Shown: one piece after another, positions 1 to 4,499 of the stretch | How the letters are laid out: the number at the start of each line of letters is the position of its first letter | Position numbering within the stretch: the stretch's first letter is position 1 | Assembly (NCBI GenBank): GCA_903960645.1 | Contig: CAJCBN010000412.1 | Coordinates: 1 to 7,299, forward strand | DNA: 7,299 nucleotides | Source: an uncultured Actinomycetes bacterium | GTDB taxonomy: Bacteria > Actinomycetota > Thermoleophilia > Gaiellales > F1-60-MAGs149 | Reading direction: 5' to 3' | Notes under the pieces: model-generated | What the model was told of the DNA's origin: nothing | Database searches by the model: none | What the model saw: the letters and a program-made list of their open reading frames with translations, nothing else | Position numbers and translations under genes: made by a program

Positions 1-531
1 CGCGAGGGGGATGTTGATCAGGAAGATCCAGCGCCAGCCAAAGCTGGTGGTGAGCCAGCCGCCGAGAATCGGGCCGAGCGCCGCCATGCCGCCGATGGTG
101 CCGCCCCAGACCCCGAAGGCCGCGGCGCGCTCCTTGCCTTGGAACGTCGCGTTGACGATTGAGAGGGTGGCCGGGAGCACGAGCGCACCGCCAACGCCTT
201 GCAGGAGGCGCGCGAGGATCAGCAGTTCACCGCTGCCCGCCATGCCCGCGAGGATGCTGGCGCCGGCGAAGATCGCCAGGCCGGCGATGTAGACCAGGCG
301 GCGGCCGCGCAGGTCGGCAAAGCGCCCGGTGGCGATCAGGAGGGCGGCGAAGACGAGGCTGTAGATCGAGTTGACCCACTCGGCACCCGACAGCCCGAGC
401 TGGAGGTCGCGGATGATCGTCGGCAGCGCGACGTTGACGATCGTCGAATCGATGATGATCAGCGCGACACCGCCAGCGACAATGCCGAGCGCGAGCCAGC
501 GCTTCGGATCGGGGGTGACTGCGGCTTCCAT
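1..531 (-). CDS. DHA2/EmrB-type MFS drug-efflux transporter, N-terminal part (gene cut by left window edge)
   Basis: The 177 visible residues are the N-terminal third of a major facilitator superfamily proton-driven exporter of the EmrB/QacA (14-helix, DHA2) type, located in the cytoplasmic membrane. Family motifs appear in order: D28-S-T-I-V-N-V-A-L-P in helix 1 (motif D1), GRFADLRGRR at 69-78 (motif A, loop 2-3), RLLQGVGGA at 108-116 (motif B, helix 4) and GPILGGWL at 153-160 (the antiporter motif C, helix 5). The sequence then runs out of the window at about residue 177 of an expected 450-550. I chose the ATG at 529-531 because the hydrophobic core starts 12 residues later. No good Shine-Dalgarno sequence precedes it, and an in-frame TTG at 535-537 is an alternative. 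It lies 28 bp downstream of tetR on the same strand, so the two probably form a regulator-pump operon. The substrate cannot be told from sequence; a toxic hydrophobic compound is the usual inference for this family. Confidence 0.93.
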   Translation of the reverse strand, partial: MEAAVTPDPKRWLALGIVAGGVALIIIDSTIVNVALPTIIRDLQLGLSGAEWVNSIYSLVFAALLIATGRFADLRGRRLVYIAGLAIFAGASILAGMAGSGELLILARLLQGVGGALVLPATLSIVNATFQGKERAAAFGVWGGTIGGMAALGPILGGWLTTSFGWRWIFLINIPLA

Positions 532-543
532 GCGCAACAGGAT

Positions 544-558
544 GCCGCGCCGTGCGGC
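544..558 (-). other. small hairpin between tetR and the MFS gene
   Basis: A 5-bp GCCGC/GCGGC stem with a 5-base loop lies in the 28-bp gap between the tetR stop and the pump start. In the transcript it would sit just upstream of the pump start, which lacks a clear Shine-Dalgarno sequence. It could slightly affect readthrough or translation of the pump, but such short GC stems are common by chance in DNA this GC-rich. Confidence 0.2.
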
Positions 559-559
559 G

Positions 560-1150
560 TTAGTGCTTCAGCATGGACACGATGCCGTCGACGTACGCCT
601 GCGGGCGAACATCGCCCGAGGTGAGACGCAGCGTGTAGTAGCCGAGCACCACCTGCGCGAACAGTGCGGCGCCAGCGGCCTTGGTGTCGGTGCGCTTCGG
701 CAGATCACCCGTCTTGACCGCGCGCGCGGCGACGTCGGCGAAGAGGACGCGGATGGCGCGAAAGCGCTGCTTGACGACCTTGCCAACCTGCGGATCTCGG
801 GCTGCCTCGCCCCAGACGTCAAAGGCGATGCCAGCGGTTGGGCCCTTGGTGATCTTGTCGACGACGGTGACGACCTGCAGCAGCGCATCGCGGAAGCTCG
901 GCGCCGGGTCGGCCGTGAGAATCGCCGTCAGCACCGCTTCCGTCTGGGCCAGATTGGCCTCAGTGATGGCATTGACGATGTCGGCCTTGCCGGGGAAGTA
1001 GACGTAGATTGCGCCGGCGGAGACCCCGGCCTCCTCCTGCAGGTCCATCATCGAGGCGGCGTGAAAGCCGCGACGCGAGAAGCAGGTGCGTGCCGAGTCG
1101 AGGATGTGCTGGCGCCGGGCGGCGTACGTCTCATCACGGAGTTTGGGCAT
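560..1150 (-). CDS. TetR/AcrR-family transcriptional regulator
   Basis: This 196-residue protein has the normal TetR size and layout. The N-terminal DNA-binding domain starts with RRQHILDSARTCFSRRGFH (about 12-30). It is followed by the helix-turn-helix at about 34-55, with the family-typical AGVSAGAIYVYFPGKADI stretch covering the recognition helix and the start of helix 4. The remaining roughly 140 residues are the variable helical ligand-binding and dimerisation domain. It very likely represses itself and the downstream MFS pump, whose start is 28 bp past its stop codon, and is released by a ligand that may be the pump substrate. It diverges from the P450 gene, so it may control that gene too. 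A perfect 14-bp palindrome lies 37 bp upstream of its start. The ATG has no Shine-Dalgarno sequence, and a promoter-like pair of boxes places the transcript start at or next to the ATG, so the message may be leaderless. Family assignment is firm; ligand and targets are inferred. Confidence 0.95.
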   Translation of the reverse strand: MPKLRDETYAARRQHILDSARTCFSRRGFHAASMMDLQEEAGVSAGAIYVYFPGKADIVNAITEANLAQTEAVLTAILTADPAPSFRDALLQVVTVVDKITKGPTAGIAFDVWGEAARDPQVGKVVKQRFRAIRVLFADVAARAVKTGDLPKRTDTKAAGAALFAQVVLGYYTLRLTSGDVRPQAYVDGIVSMLKH

Positions 1151-1156
1151 GGGTGC

Positions 1157-1184
1157 AGCCTAGTCGCAAAACGAATGGGTTCAA
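1157..1184 (-). promoter_or_regulatory. candidate tetR promoter giving a leaderless message
   Basis: On the minus strand, TTGAAC (1179-1184) and TAGGCT (1157-1162) are separated by 16 bp and resemble -35 and -10 boxes. The predicted start would fall about 7 bases after the -10 box, at the A of the tetR ATG at 1150. This fits the absence of a ribosome binding site in front of that ATG. Leaderless messages are common in actinobacteria. The -10 match is only moderate (TA---T). Confidence 0.33.
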
Positions 1185-1186
1185 AG

Positions 1187-1200
1187 GGTACGATCGTACC
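1187..1200. promoter_or_regulatory. perfect palindrome, candidate TetR operator
   Basis: GGTACGATCGTACC equals its own reverse complement over all 14 bases. It lies in the intergenic gap between divergent tetR and P450 genes, immediately upstream of the candidate tetR -35 box. TetR regulators usually bind palindromes of about 14-20 bp in exactly this position. A dimer bound here would be expected to block the tetR-pump promoter. It lies about 50 bp upstream of the P450 -10-like box, so control of that gene would have to be less direct. Confidence 0.55.
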
Positions 1201-1250
1201 GTAATGAGTTTGACTTCTATGGCGACCCTAGTCACGCTCGCCGGATTTTG

Positions 1251-1256
1251 TATATT
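1251..1256 (+). promoter_or_regulatory. candidate -10 box of the P450 gene
   Basis: TATATT sits in the only clearly AT-rich patch of the intergenic gap, 28 bp before the P450 start codon. This would give a leader of roughly 20 bases that contains the ribosome binding site. A TTGACT at 1210-1215 looks like a -35 box but is 35 bp away, which is too far. The properly spaced position (about 1228-1233, CTAGTC) is a poor -35, so an activator or an alternative sigma factor may be needed. Confidence 0.3.
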
Positions 1257-1270
1257 GGATCCAAACGTTC

Positions 1271-1278
1271 GGAGGAGG
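1271..1278 (+). promoter_or_regulatory. strong Shine-Dalgarno sequence that fixes the P450 start
   Basis: GGAGGAGG ends 6 bases before the ATG at 1285. It is the strongest ribosome binding site in the window. It rules out the longer open frame extending upstream through the tetR gene as coding. Confidence 0.85.
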
Positions 1279-1284
1279 CAGGGC

Positions 1285-2535
1285 ATGGGAGCTGTTGGAG
1301 CACCGCAATTCGATCTGCTCGACCACCAGCTGTTCGCCGAGCGCGAGCCGTGGGACGTCTTCGAGTGGCTGCAGCGCGAGGCGCCCGTCTACCGCCATCC
1401 GGACGAGGACGACGGCTTCTGGTGCGTGACGAAGTACGCCGATGTCCTCGACGTCCTCAAGCGCCCGAAGGTCTTCTCGTCCGGTCGCGGCGGCTCCGCC
1501 CGCATCGGTCACGTGGCTCCCGACGTCCTCGAGGCGCGGCGCAACTTCATGGAGACCGACGCGCCGCTGCACAACGAGTGGCGCAAGCCCTTCGCCCGCG
1601 ACTTCACACCGAAGTCGATCGCGCGCTACGAGGACCAGTTGCGCGTGATCGTCGACCAGGTCCTCGACGAGGCCTTCGAGAAGCAGGACATCTGCTTCGT
1701 CCACGACATCGCGGCGCTGATCCCGATCCGCGTGCTCGGCACCATCCTCGGTCTGCCGCCGGAGCAGTTCGATCGCTTCATCGAGCTCGGCGATCGCATG
1801 ATCATCGACTCCGACCCGGAGATCGCGATTCACGTCGTCGGCTCACCGGAGGCAGAGGCCTTCAAGTACCTCCCGTTCGGCAGCGAGGCCGCCGCCGAGC
1901 TGTGCGCGATGGGCCGCCAGACGATCGATGCCCGGCGCGTTGAGCCGAAGGAAGACGTCCTCTCTGTGCTTGCCAACATGGAGATCGGCGGGCACCTGCT
2001 CGGCGATCGCGACCTCGACAACAACTTCGCCCTGTTCGTCGTGGCTGGCAACGAGACCACGCGCCAGTCGATGGCGCTCGGTCTGCTGGCGCTGCTGCGG
2101 GACGACCGCGCGATGCAGGAGTTCTCCCAGCCCGGCGCCACCACGGATCAGGCCGTCGACGAGCTCGTCCGCATTGCCTCGCCGGTCTGGCACTTCCGCC
2201 GCACGGCCGTCGAGGACACCGAGATCCGCGGCGTGGAGATCAAGGAGGGCGAGCGCGTCGTCATCTGGTTTGCCGCCGCCAACCGCGATGCCGAGGCCTT
2301 CGCCGACCCGCACGTCCTCGATTTCTCGCGCAAGAAGGACGAGCACCTGGCCTTCGGCCGCGGCGGCCCGCACTACTGCATCGGTACGCACCTCGCTCGC
2401 CTGGAGATCAAGGTGCTCTACGAACAGCTGTTCCCGCGGCTGAAGTCGATCGAGCAGACCGGCCCGGAGCGCCGTCTCGTCTCGAACTTCACGAACGGCC
2501 TCAAGCACTTCCCCGTGCGCATCACCGCCAACTAG
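1285..2535 (+). CDS. cytochrome P450 (CYP124/125-like bacterial class)
   Basis: This 416-residue soluble cytochrome P450 monooxygenase would insert one oxygen atom from O2 into a hydrophobic substrate, using electrons from a ferredoxin and a reductase that are not encoded nearby. All hallmark motifs are present: the I-helix oxygen-activating AGNETT at 254-259, the K-helix E293-L-V-R296, a WFAAANRDAEAFADP segment before the meander, and the haem loop FGRGGPHYCIGTHLAR with proximal ligand Cys365. The haem loop has one more residue between Phe and Cys than the textbook FGxGxHxC. As I recall, this spacing is shared by the CYP124/125 group of sterol and methyl-branched lipid hydroxylases, which suggests a terpenoid, sterol or branched lipid substrate; this is inference. 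The start is fixed by the GGAGGAGG site. The gene diverges from a tetR-efflux pair and may be part of the same response. Nothing appears truncated. The next gene is a tRNA on the opposite strand, so the P450 is transcribed alone. Confidence 0.96.
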   Translation: MGAVGAPQFDLLDHQLFAEREPWDVFEWLQREAPVYRHPDEDDGFWCVTKYADVLDVLKRPKVFSSGRGGSARIGHVAPDVLEARRNFMETDAPLHNEWRKPFARDFTPKSIARYEDQLRVIVDQVLDEAFEKQDICFVHDIAALIPIRVLGTILGLPPEQFDRFIELGDRMIIDSDPEIAIHVVGSPEAEAFKYLPFGSEAAAELCAMGRQTIDARRVEPKEDVLSVLANMEIGGHLLGDRDLDNNFALFVVAGNETTRQSMALGLLALLRDDRAMQEFSQPGATTDQAVDELVRIASPVWHFRRTAVEDTEIRGVEIKEGERVVIWFAAANRDAEAFADPHVLDFSRKKDEHLAFGRGGPHYCIGTHLARLEIKVLYEQLFPRLKSIEQTGPERRLVSNFTNGLKHFPVRITAN

Positions 2536-2556
2536 GCGGGCACCCGGGAACGGAAG

Positions 2557-2629
2557 TGGCGAGACCCGGGCTCGAACCGGGGACACCGCGATTTTCAGTC
2601 GCGTGCTCTACCAACTGAGCTATCTCGCC
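2557..2629 (-). tRNA. tRNA-Phe (anticodon GAA)
   Basis: The 73-nt cloverleaf is complete. The acceptor stem pairs GGCGAGA with TCTCGCC. The D-arm is GCTC/GAGC, and the anticodon stem CGCGA/TCGCG carries the loop CTGAAAA, giving anticodon GAA at 2594-2596. The variable loop is GTGTC and the T-arm is CCCGG/CCGGG with loop TTCGAGC. The discriminator base is A and the 3' CCA is not encoded. I see no convincing promoter directly upstream. A TAATGT at 2640-2645 could be a -10 box but lacks a spaced -35, so cotranscription with the small membrane-protein gene that ends 43 bp upstream is possible. Confidence 0.98.
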
Positions 2630-2672
2630 GCTGCGCGGCACATTACCAACCAGCCGCAATCCGGCGCGCGGG

Positions 2673-2870
2673 TCAGAACAGGCCGAACGCGAGGTGCGCG
2701 ATCGCGAGCAGCACGCCGGTGATGATCAGCGCCCCGCCCACCAGCATCAGCATCCCACCCGATTTGGGCACCTCCGAGTCGGCGGGGCCGCGCAGCAGCA
2801 CCTGACCGACGGAGTAGAGCACGATGCCGAAGATCGCCAGCACGGCGACGGCCCACCAGACTGCGTCCAT
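2673..2870 (-). CDS. small hypothetical two-helix membrane protein
   Basis: I do not recognise this 65-residue protein. Two hydrophobic segments are predicted: about residues 4-25 (VWWAVAVLAIFGIVLYSVGQ) and 40-64 (glycine- and leucine-rich, ending HLAFGLF). A short polar loop RGPADSEVPKSG joins them, so it should be an integral membrane hairpin. The ATG at 2868-2870 was chosen because the hydrophobic segment follows at once. No strong ribosome binding site precedes it, and the open frame extends further upstream with arginine-rich, non-membrane sequence that looks non-coding. It diverges from the NlpC/P60 gene, and tRNA-Phe follows on the same strand. The clean two-helix pattern within a GC-biased frame supports a real gene, but the function is unknown. 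Confidence 0.6.
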   Translation of the reverse strand: MDAVWWAVAVLAIFGIVLYSVGQVLLRGPADSEVPKSGGMLMLVGGALIITGVLLAIAHLAFGLF

Positions 2871-2988
2871 GACCGCATGCTGCCGCCTCGGCGTCCTTTG
2901 TGCAACCGCGGGGCGGTGGGTGGACGTGCGGGTTCCACGCGCGTCCGCCGTTGCCATACCGTGATACCACTGCGGCCCGAACCGGTGA

Positions 2989-2994
2989 TAGGTT
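2989..2994 (+). promoter_or_regulatory. possible -10 box for the NlpC/P60 gene in the divergent gap
   Basis: The 218-bp gap between the divergent small membrane gene and the NlpC/P60 gene must hold both promoters. TAGGTT at 2989-2994 fits TAnnnT, but no good -35 is spaced correctly upstream. GTGATA occurs twice (2961-2966 and 2985-2990), 24 bp apart. Apart from these weak signals I see nothing identifiable in the gap. Confidence 0.2.
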
Positions 2995-3088
2995 GAGCGC
3001 AACCCGGAACCACCGCCCATCTGGACGGCACTCCGTCGGCGGCGCAGGAATGCGCCGCATCGATGCGAAACCGCTCTGGAGCCCGTCG

Positions 3089-4261
3089 TTGACCCGTCTT
3101 CATCCCCGCATCCCGCTCCGTCTCGCCTTCGTCGTCGCCACCTGCGCGATCGCGCTCGTCGCTGCGCTACCCGCCCAGGCCGCGCCGAAGGCTGAGATCT
3201 CGAGCAAGCGCGCGCAGGCCGAGGCGGCCCGTGAGCAGCTCGCGGCGCTCGGTGCAAAGCTCGAGCCTGCGATCGAGCGCTACAACCGCTCCGTCGCCGA
3301 GCTCGCTGAGGTCAACGATGAGATCGAGTTCAATCAGAAGCAGATCAAGGTGACGGAGGCCAACCTGCGCGTCTCGCAGACCGAGCTCGACACGAAGCTC
3401 GAGCAGTCGTACCGCGTCGGCGAGCCGGATCTGTTCGCCTCCGTGCTCGGGCAGGAGACGCTCGCGCAGGTGCTCGCCGTGACCGACCTCTTCGATCGCT
3501 CCCAGCGTCAGGCGGCCGACATGGTCGGCGGACTGCGCACCACGAAGACCACGCTCAAGCGCCACAAGCGCGATCTCGAGGTGGCGCAGGATCGCGCGCA
3601 GGCGCTCAAGGCCGAGCGCGCGGCCGAGAAGCGGCGCATCGACGCCGGCATCGCCCAGAGCCAGCAGCTCGTCGCCGGCCTCGAGGATGAGATTCAGCAG
3701 CTGATCGCCGAAGAGGCCGCCCGGCAGGAGGAACTCCGCCGCCAGGCGCTGGCCGCGCTCGCCGCGCAGGAGGCGGCCACGGCCGCTGCGGGCTCCGCGG
3801 GAGACGTAGCGATCGGCGGTTCCGTCGCCGACGCCGCGACCGCCGAGACCGGCTCGGCTGAGGCCGCGCCGGCCGAGGCGGCACCGGCCCCCGTCGAGCT
3901 GCCGCCGACCGACGGATCCATCGGTGCACAGGCCGTGTCGATCGCGATGCAGTACCTCGGCGTGCCGTACGTGTGGGGCGGTGCGTCGCCCGGCGGCTTC
4001 GACTGCTCGGGCCTGACCTCCTACGTCTACGCCCAGCTCGGCATCGGCCTGAGTCACTACACCGGCTCCCAGTGGAACGAGGGGACCCGTGTCCCAGCCG
4101 ATCAGCTGCTGCCCGGCGACCTCGTCTTCTTCCACTCCGACCTGCACCACATGGGCATGTACATCGGCAACGGCCAGATGATCCACGCGCCGCAGACGGG
4201 CGACGTTGTGAAGATCTCGCCGCTGATGAATGCCTACGCCGGCGCCGTCCGCCCGTACTGA
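3089..4261 (+). CDS. secreted coiled-coil NlpC/P60 peptidoglycan endopeptidase (C40 family)
   Basis: This exported cell-wall hydrolase of about 390 residues is predicted to cut the peptide stems of peptidoglycan. A signal peptide at 1-31 (basic start, hydrophobic core LAFVVATCAIALVAAL, cleavage after AQA) is followed by a long charged coiled coil (about 35-230). Next come an Ala/Glu/Pro-rich flexible linker (about 231-275) and a C-terminal NlpC/P60 domain (278-390). The catalytic cysteine is Cys306 in FDCSGL, the catalytic histidine is His354 in HMGMYIG and the third polar residue is His366 in IHAP. The layout resembles RipA-, PcsB- and CwlO-like hydrolases, in which the coiled coil restrains or recruits the enzyme during division. 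I chose the TTG at 3089 because GGAG lies 7 bases upstream and the result is a classic signal peptide. An in-frame ATG at 3050 would add 13 residues and has only a weak GGCGG upstream. tRNA-Arg follows 44 bp downstream on the same strand. Confidence 0.93.
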   Translation: MTRLHPRIPLRLAFVVATCAIALVAALPAQAAPKAEISSKRAQAEAAREQLAALGAKLEPAIERYNRSVAELAEVNDEIEFNQKQIKVTEANLRVSQTELDTKLEQSYRVGEPDLFASVLGQETLAQVLAVTDLFDRSQRQAADMVGGLRTTKTTLKRHKRDLEVAQDRAQALKAERAAEKRRIDAGIAQSQQLVAGLEDEIQQLIAEEAARQEELRRQALAALAAQEAATAAAGSAGDVAIGGSVADAATAETGSAEAAPAEAAPAPVELPPTDGSIGAQAVSIAMQYLGVPYVWGGASPGGFDCSGLTSYVYAQLGIGLSHYTGSQWNEGTRVPADQLLPGDLVFFHSDLHHMGMYIGNGQMIHAPQTGDVVKISPLMNAYAGAVRPY

Positions 4262-4274
4262 CAGGCGCGGCTCC

Positions 4275-4288
4275 ACCCGGACTCGGGT
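4275..4288 (+). terminator. short hairpin after the NlpC/P60 gene
   Basis: ACCCG and CGGGT form a 5-bp stem with a GACT loop, 13 bases after the stop codon, followed by a pyrimidine-rich run (TATTCTCCCCCTC). It could be a weak terminator. The overlapping TATTCT (4288-4293) could equally be a -10 box for the downstream tRNA, although the -35-like CTGACA at 4258-4263 is 24 bp away, too far for a standard promoter. Confidence 0.25.
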
Positions 4289-4305
4289 ATTCTCCCCCTC
4301 GCTGC

Positions 4306-4378
4306 GCGCCCGTAGCTCAGCGGATAGAGCGCTGCCCTGCGGAGGCAGAGGTCGGACGTTCGAGTCGTCCCGGGCGCA
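4306..4378 (+). tRNA. tRNA-Arg (anticodon GCG)
   Basis: The 73-nt cloverleaf is complete. The acceptor stem pairs GCGCCCG with CGGGCGC. The D-arm is GCTC/GAGC with loop AGCGGATA, which contains A20, a known arginine identity base. The anticodon stem CTGCC/GGCAG carries loop CTGCGGA, so the anticodon is GCG at 4339-4341 and C35, the other main arginine identity base, is present. The variable loop is AGGTC and the T-arm is GGACG/CGTCC with loop TTCGAGT. The discriminator is A and no CCA is encoded. Most bacteria read CGU/CGC/CGA with an ACG anticodon converted to inosine by TadA; a genomic G at position 34 is unusual. It would pair directly with CGC, clearly a favoured arginine codon in the genes of this window. 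Confidence 0.97.
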
Positions 4379-4380
4379 CT

Positions 4381-4422
4381 ACGCGGAGGGTTCCGGTCTT
4401 GACCGGGACCCTCTTCGCGTTT
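4381..4422 (+). terminator. long hairpin terminator after tRNA-Arg, probably bidirectional
   Basis: A 12-bp stem (4386-4397 with 4402-4413, one T-G wobble at 4392/4407) closes on a four-base CTTG loop. Below it, after a two-base TT bulge (4414-4415), ACGCG at 4381-4385 pairs with CGCGT at 4416-4420, and a short T run follows. It begins 3 bases after the tRNA. It lies in a convergent spacer, so it can serve the tRNA (and any NlpC readthrough) from the left and ygfZ from the right. Confidence 0.7.
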
Positions 4423-4427
4423 CCGGG

Positions 4428-4455
4428 ACGTTTCTGGGCCCGGGCCCAAAAACGT
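4428..4455. repeat. 28-bp near-perfect palindrome, copy 1
   Basis: The core TGGGCCCGGGCCCA is flanked by ACGTTT on the left and AAACGT on the right. The only non-pairing position is 7/22 (C4434 against A4449). Read on the minus strand as RNA, that position becomes a U-G wobble, so the whole 28 bases can fold. It lies in the convergent spacer between tRNA-Arg and ygfZ and may add to termination, but no unpaired U tail follows in either direction. Confidence 0.85.
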
Positions 4456-4464
4456 GCAAAGACA

Positions 4465-4492
4465 ACGTTTGTGGACCCGGGTCCAAAAACGT
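4465..4492. repeat. 28-bp near-perfect palindrome, copy 2 (covarying with copy 1)
   Basis: This is a second copy, 37 bp centre to centre from the first, with a 9-bp spacer (4456-4464). The core is TGGACCCGGGTCCA with the same ACGTTT and AAACGT ends. The G-C pair at 4438/4445 of copy 1 is A-T at 4475/4482 here, so both partners changed together and the palindrome was kept. The single mismatch is again at position 7/22 (G4471 against A4486). It ends 7 bases before the ygfZ stop codon. Confidence 0.85.
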
Positions 4493-4499
4493 CAGGCGA

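Noticed and set aside
371..1204. Rightward open frame across the MFS and tetR genes
   Set aside because: The minus-strand translations match MFS and TetR families throughout, so this is a shadow frame.
1210..1256. TTGACT and TATATT as one promoter for the P450 gene
   Set aside because: The two boxes are 35 bp apart, twice the usual 16-18 bp spacing.
1009..1284. Upstream in-frame extension of the P450 open frame into the tetR region
   Set aside because: It is antisense to tetR, lacks P450-like sequence, and the GGAGGAGG site fixes the start at 1285.
2871..3088. c-di-AMP (ydaO-type) riboswitch ahead of the NlpC/P60 gene, as known for some actinobacterial wall hydrolases
   Set aside because: I could not find the expected conserved core or the paired helices in this 218-bp gap.
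3167..4276. Long leftward open frame opposite the NlpC/P60 gene (369 codons)
   Set aside because: It is the antisense shadow of a well-supported gene in GC-rich DNA; the sequence is low-complexity in Leu, Gly and Arg with no recognisable domain.
2557..4378. Integrated element between the tRNA-Phe and tRNA-Arg genes (common attachment sites)
   Set aside because: No duplicated tRNA 3' end, integrase or mobile gene is present; the genes between are ordinary chromosomal ones with the same base composition.
4428..4492. CRISPR mini-array
   Set aside because: The units are near-perfect palindromes with a single 9-bp spacer, unlike the 25-40-bp spacers of CRISPR, and there are no cas genes.
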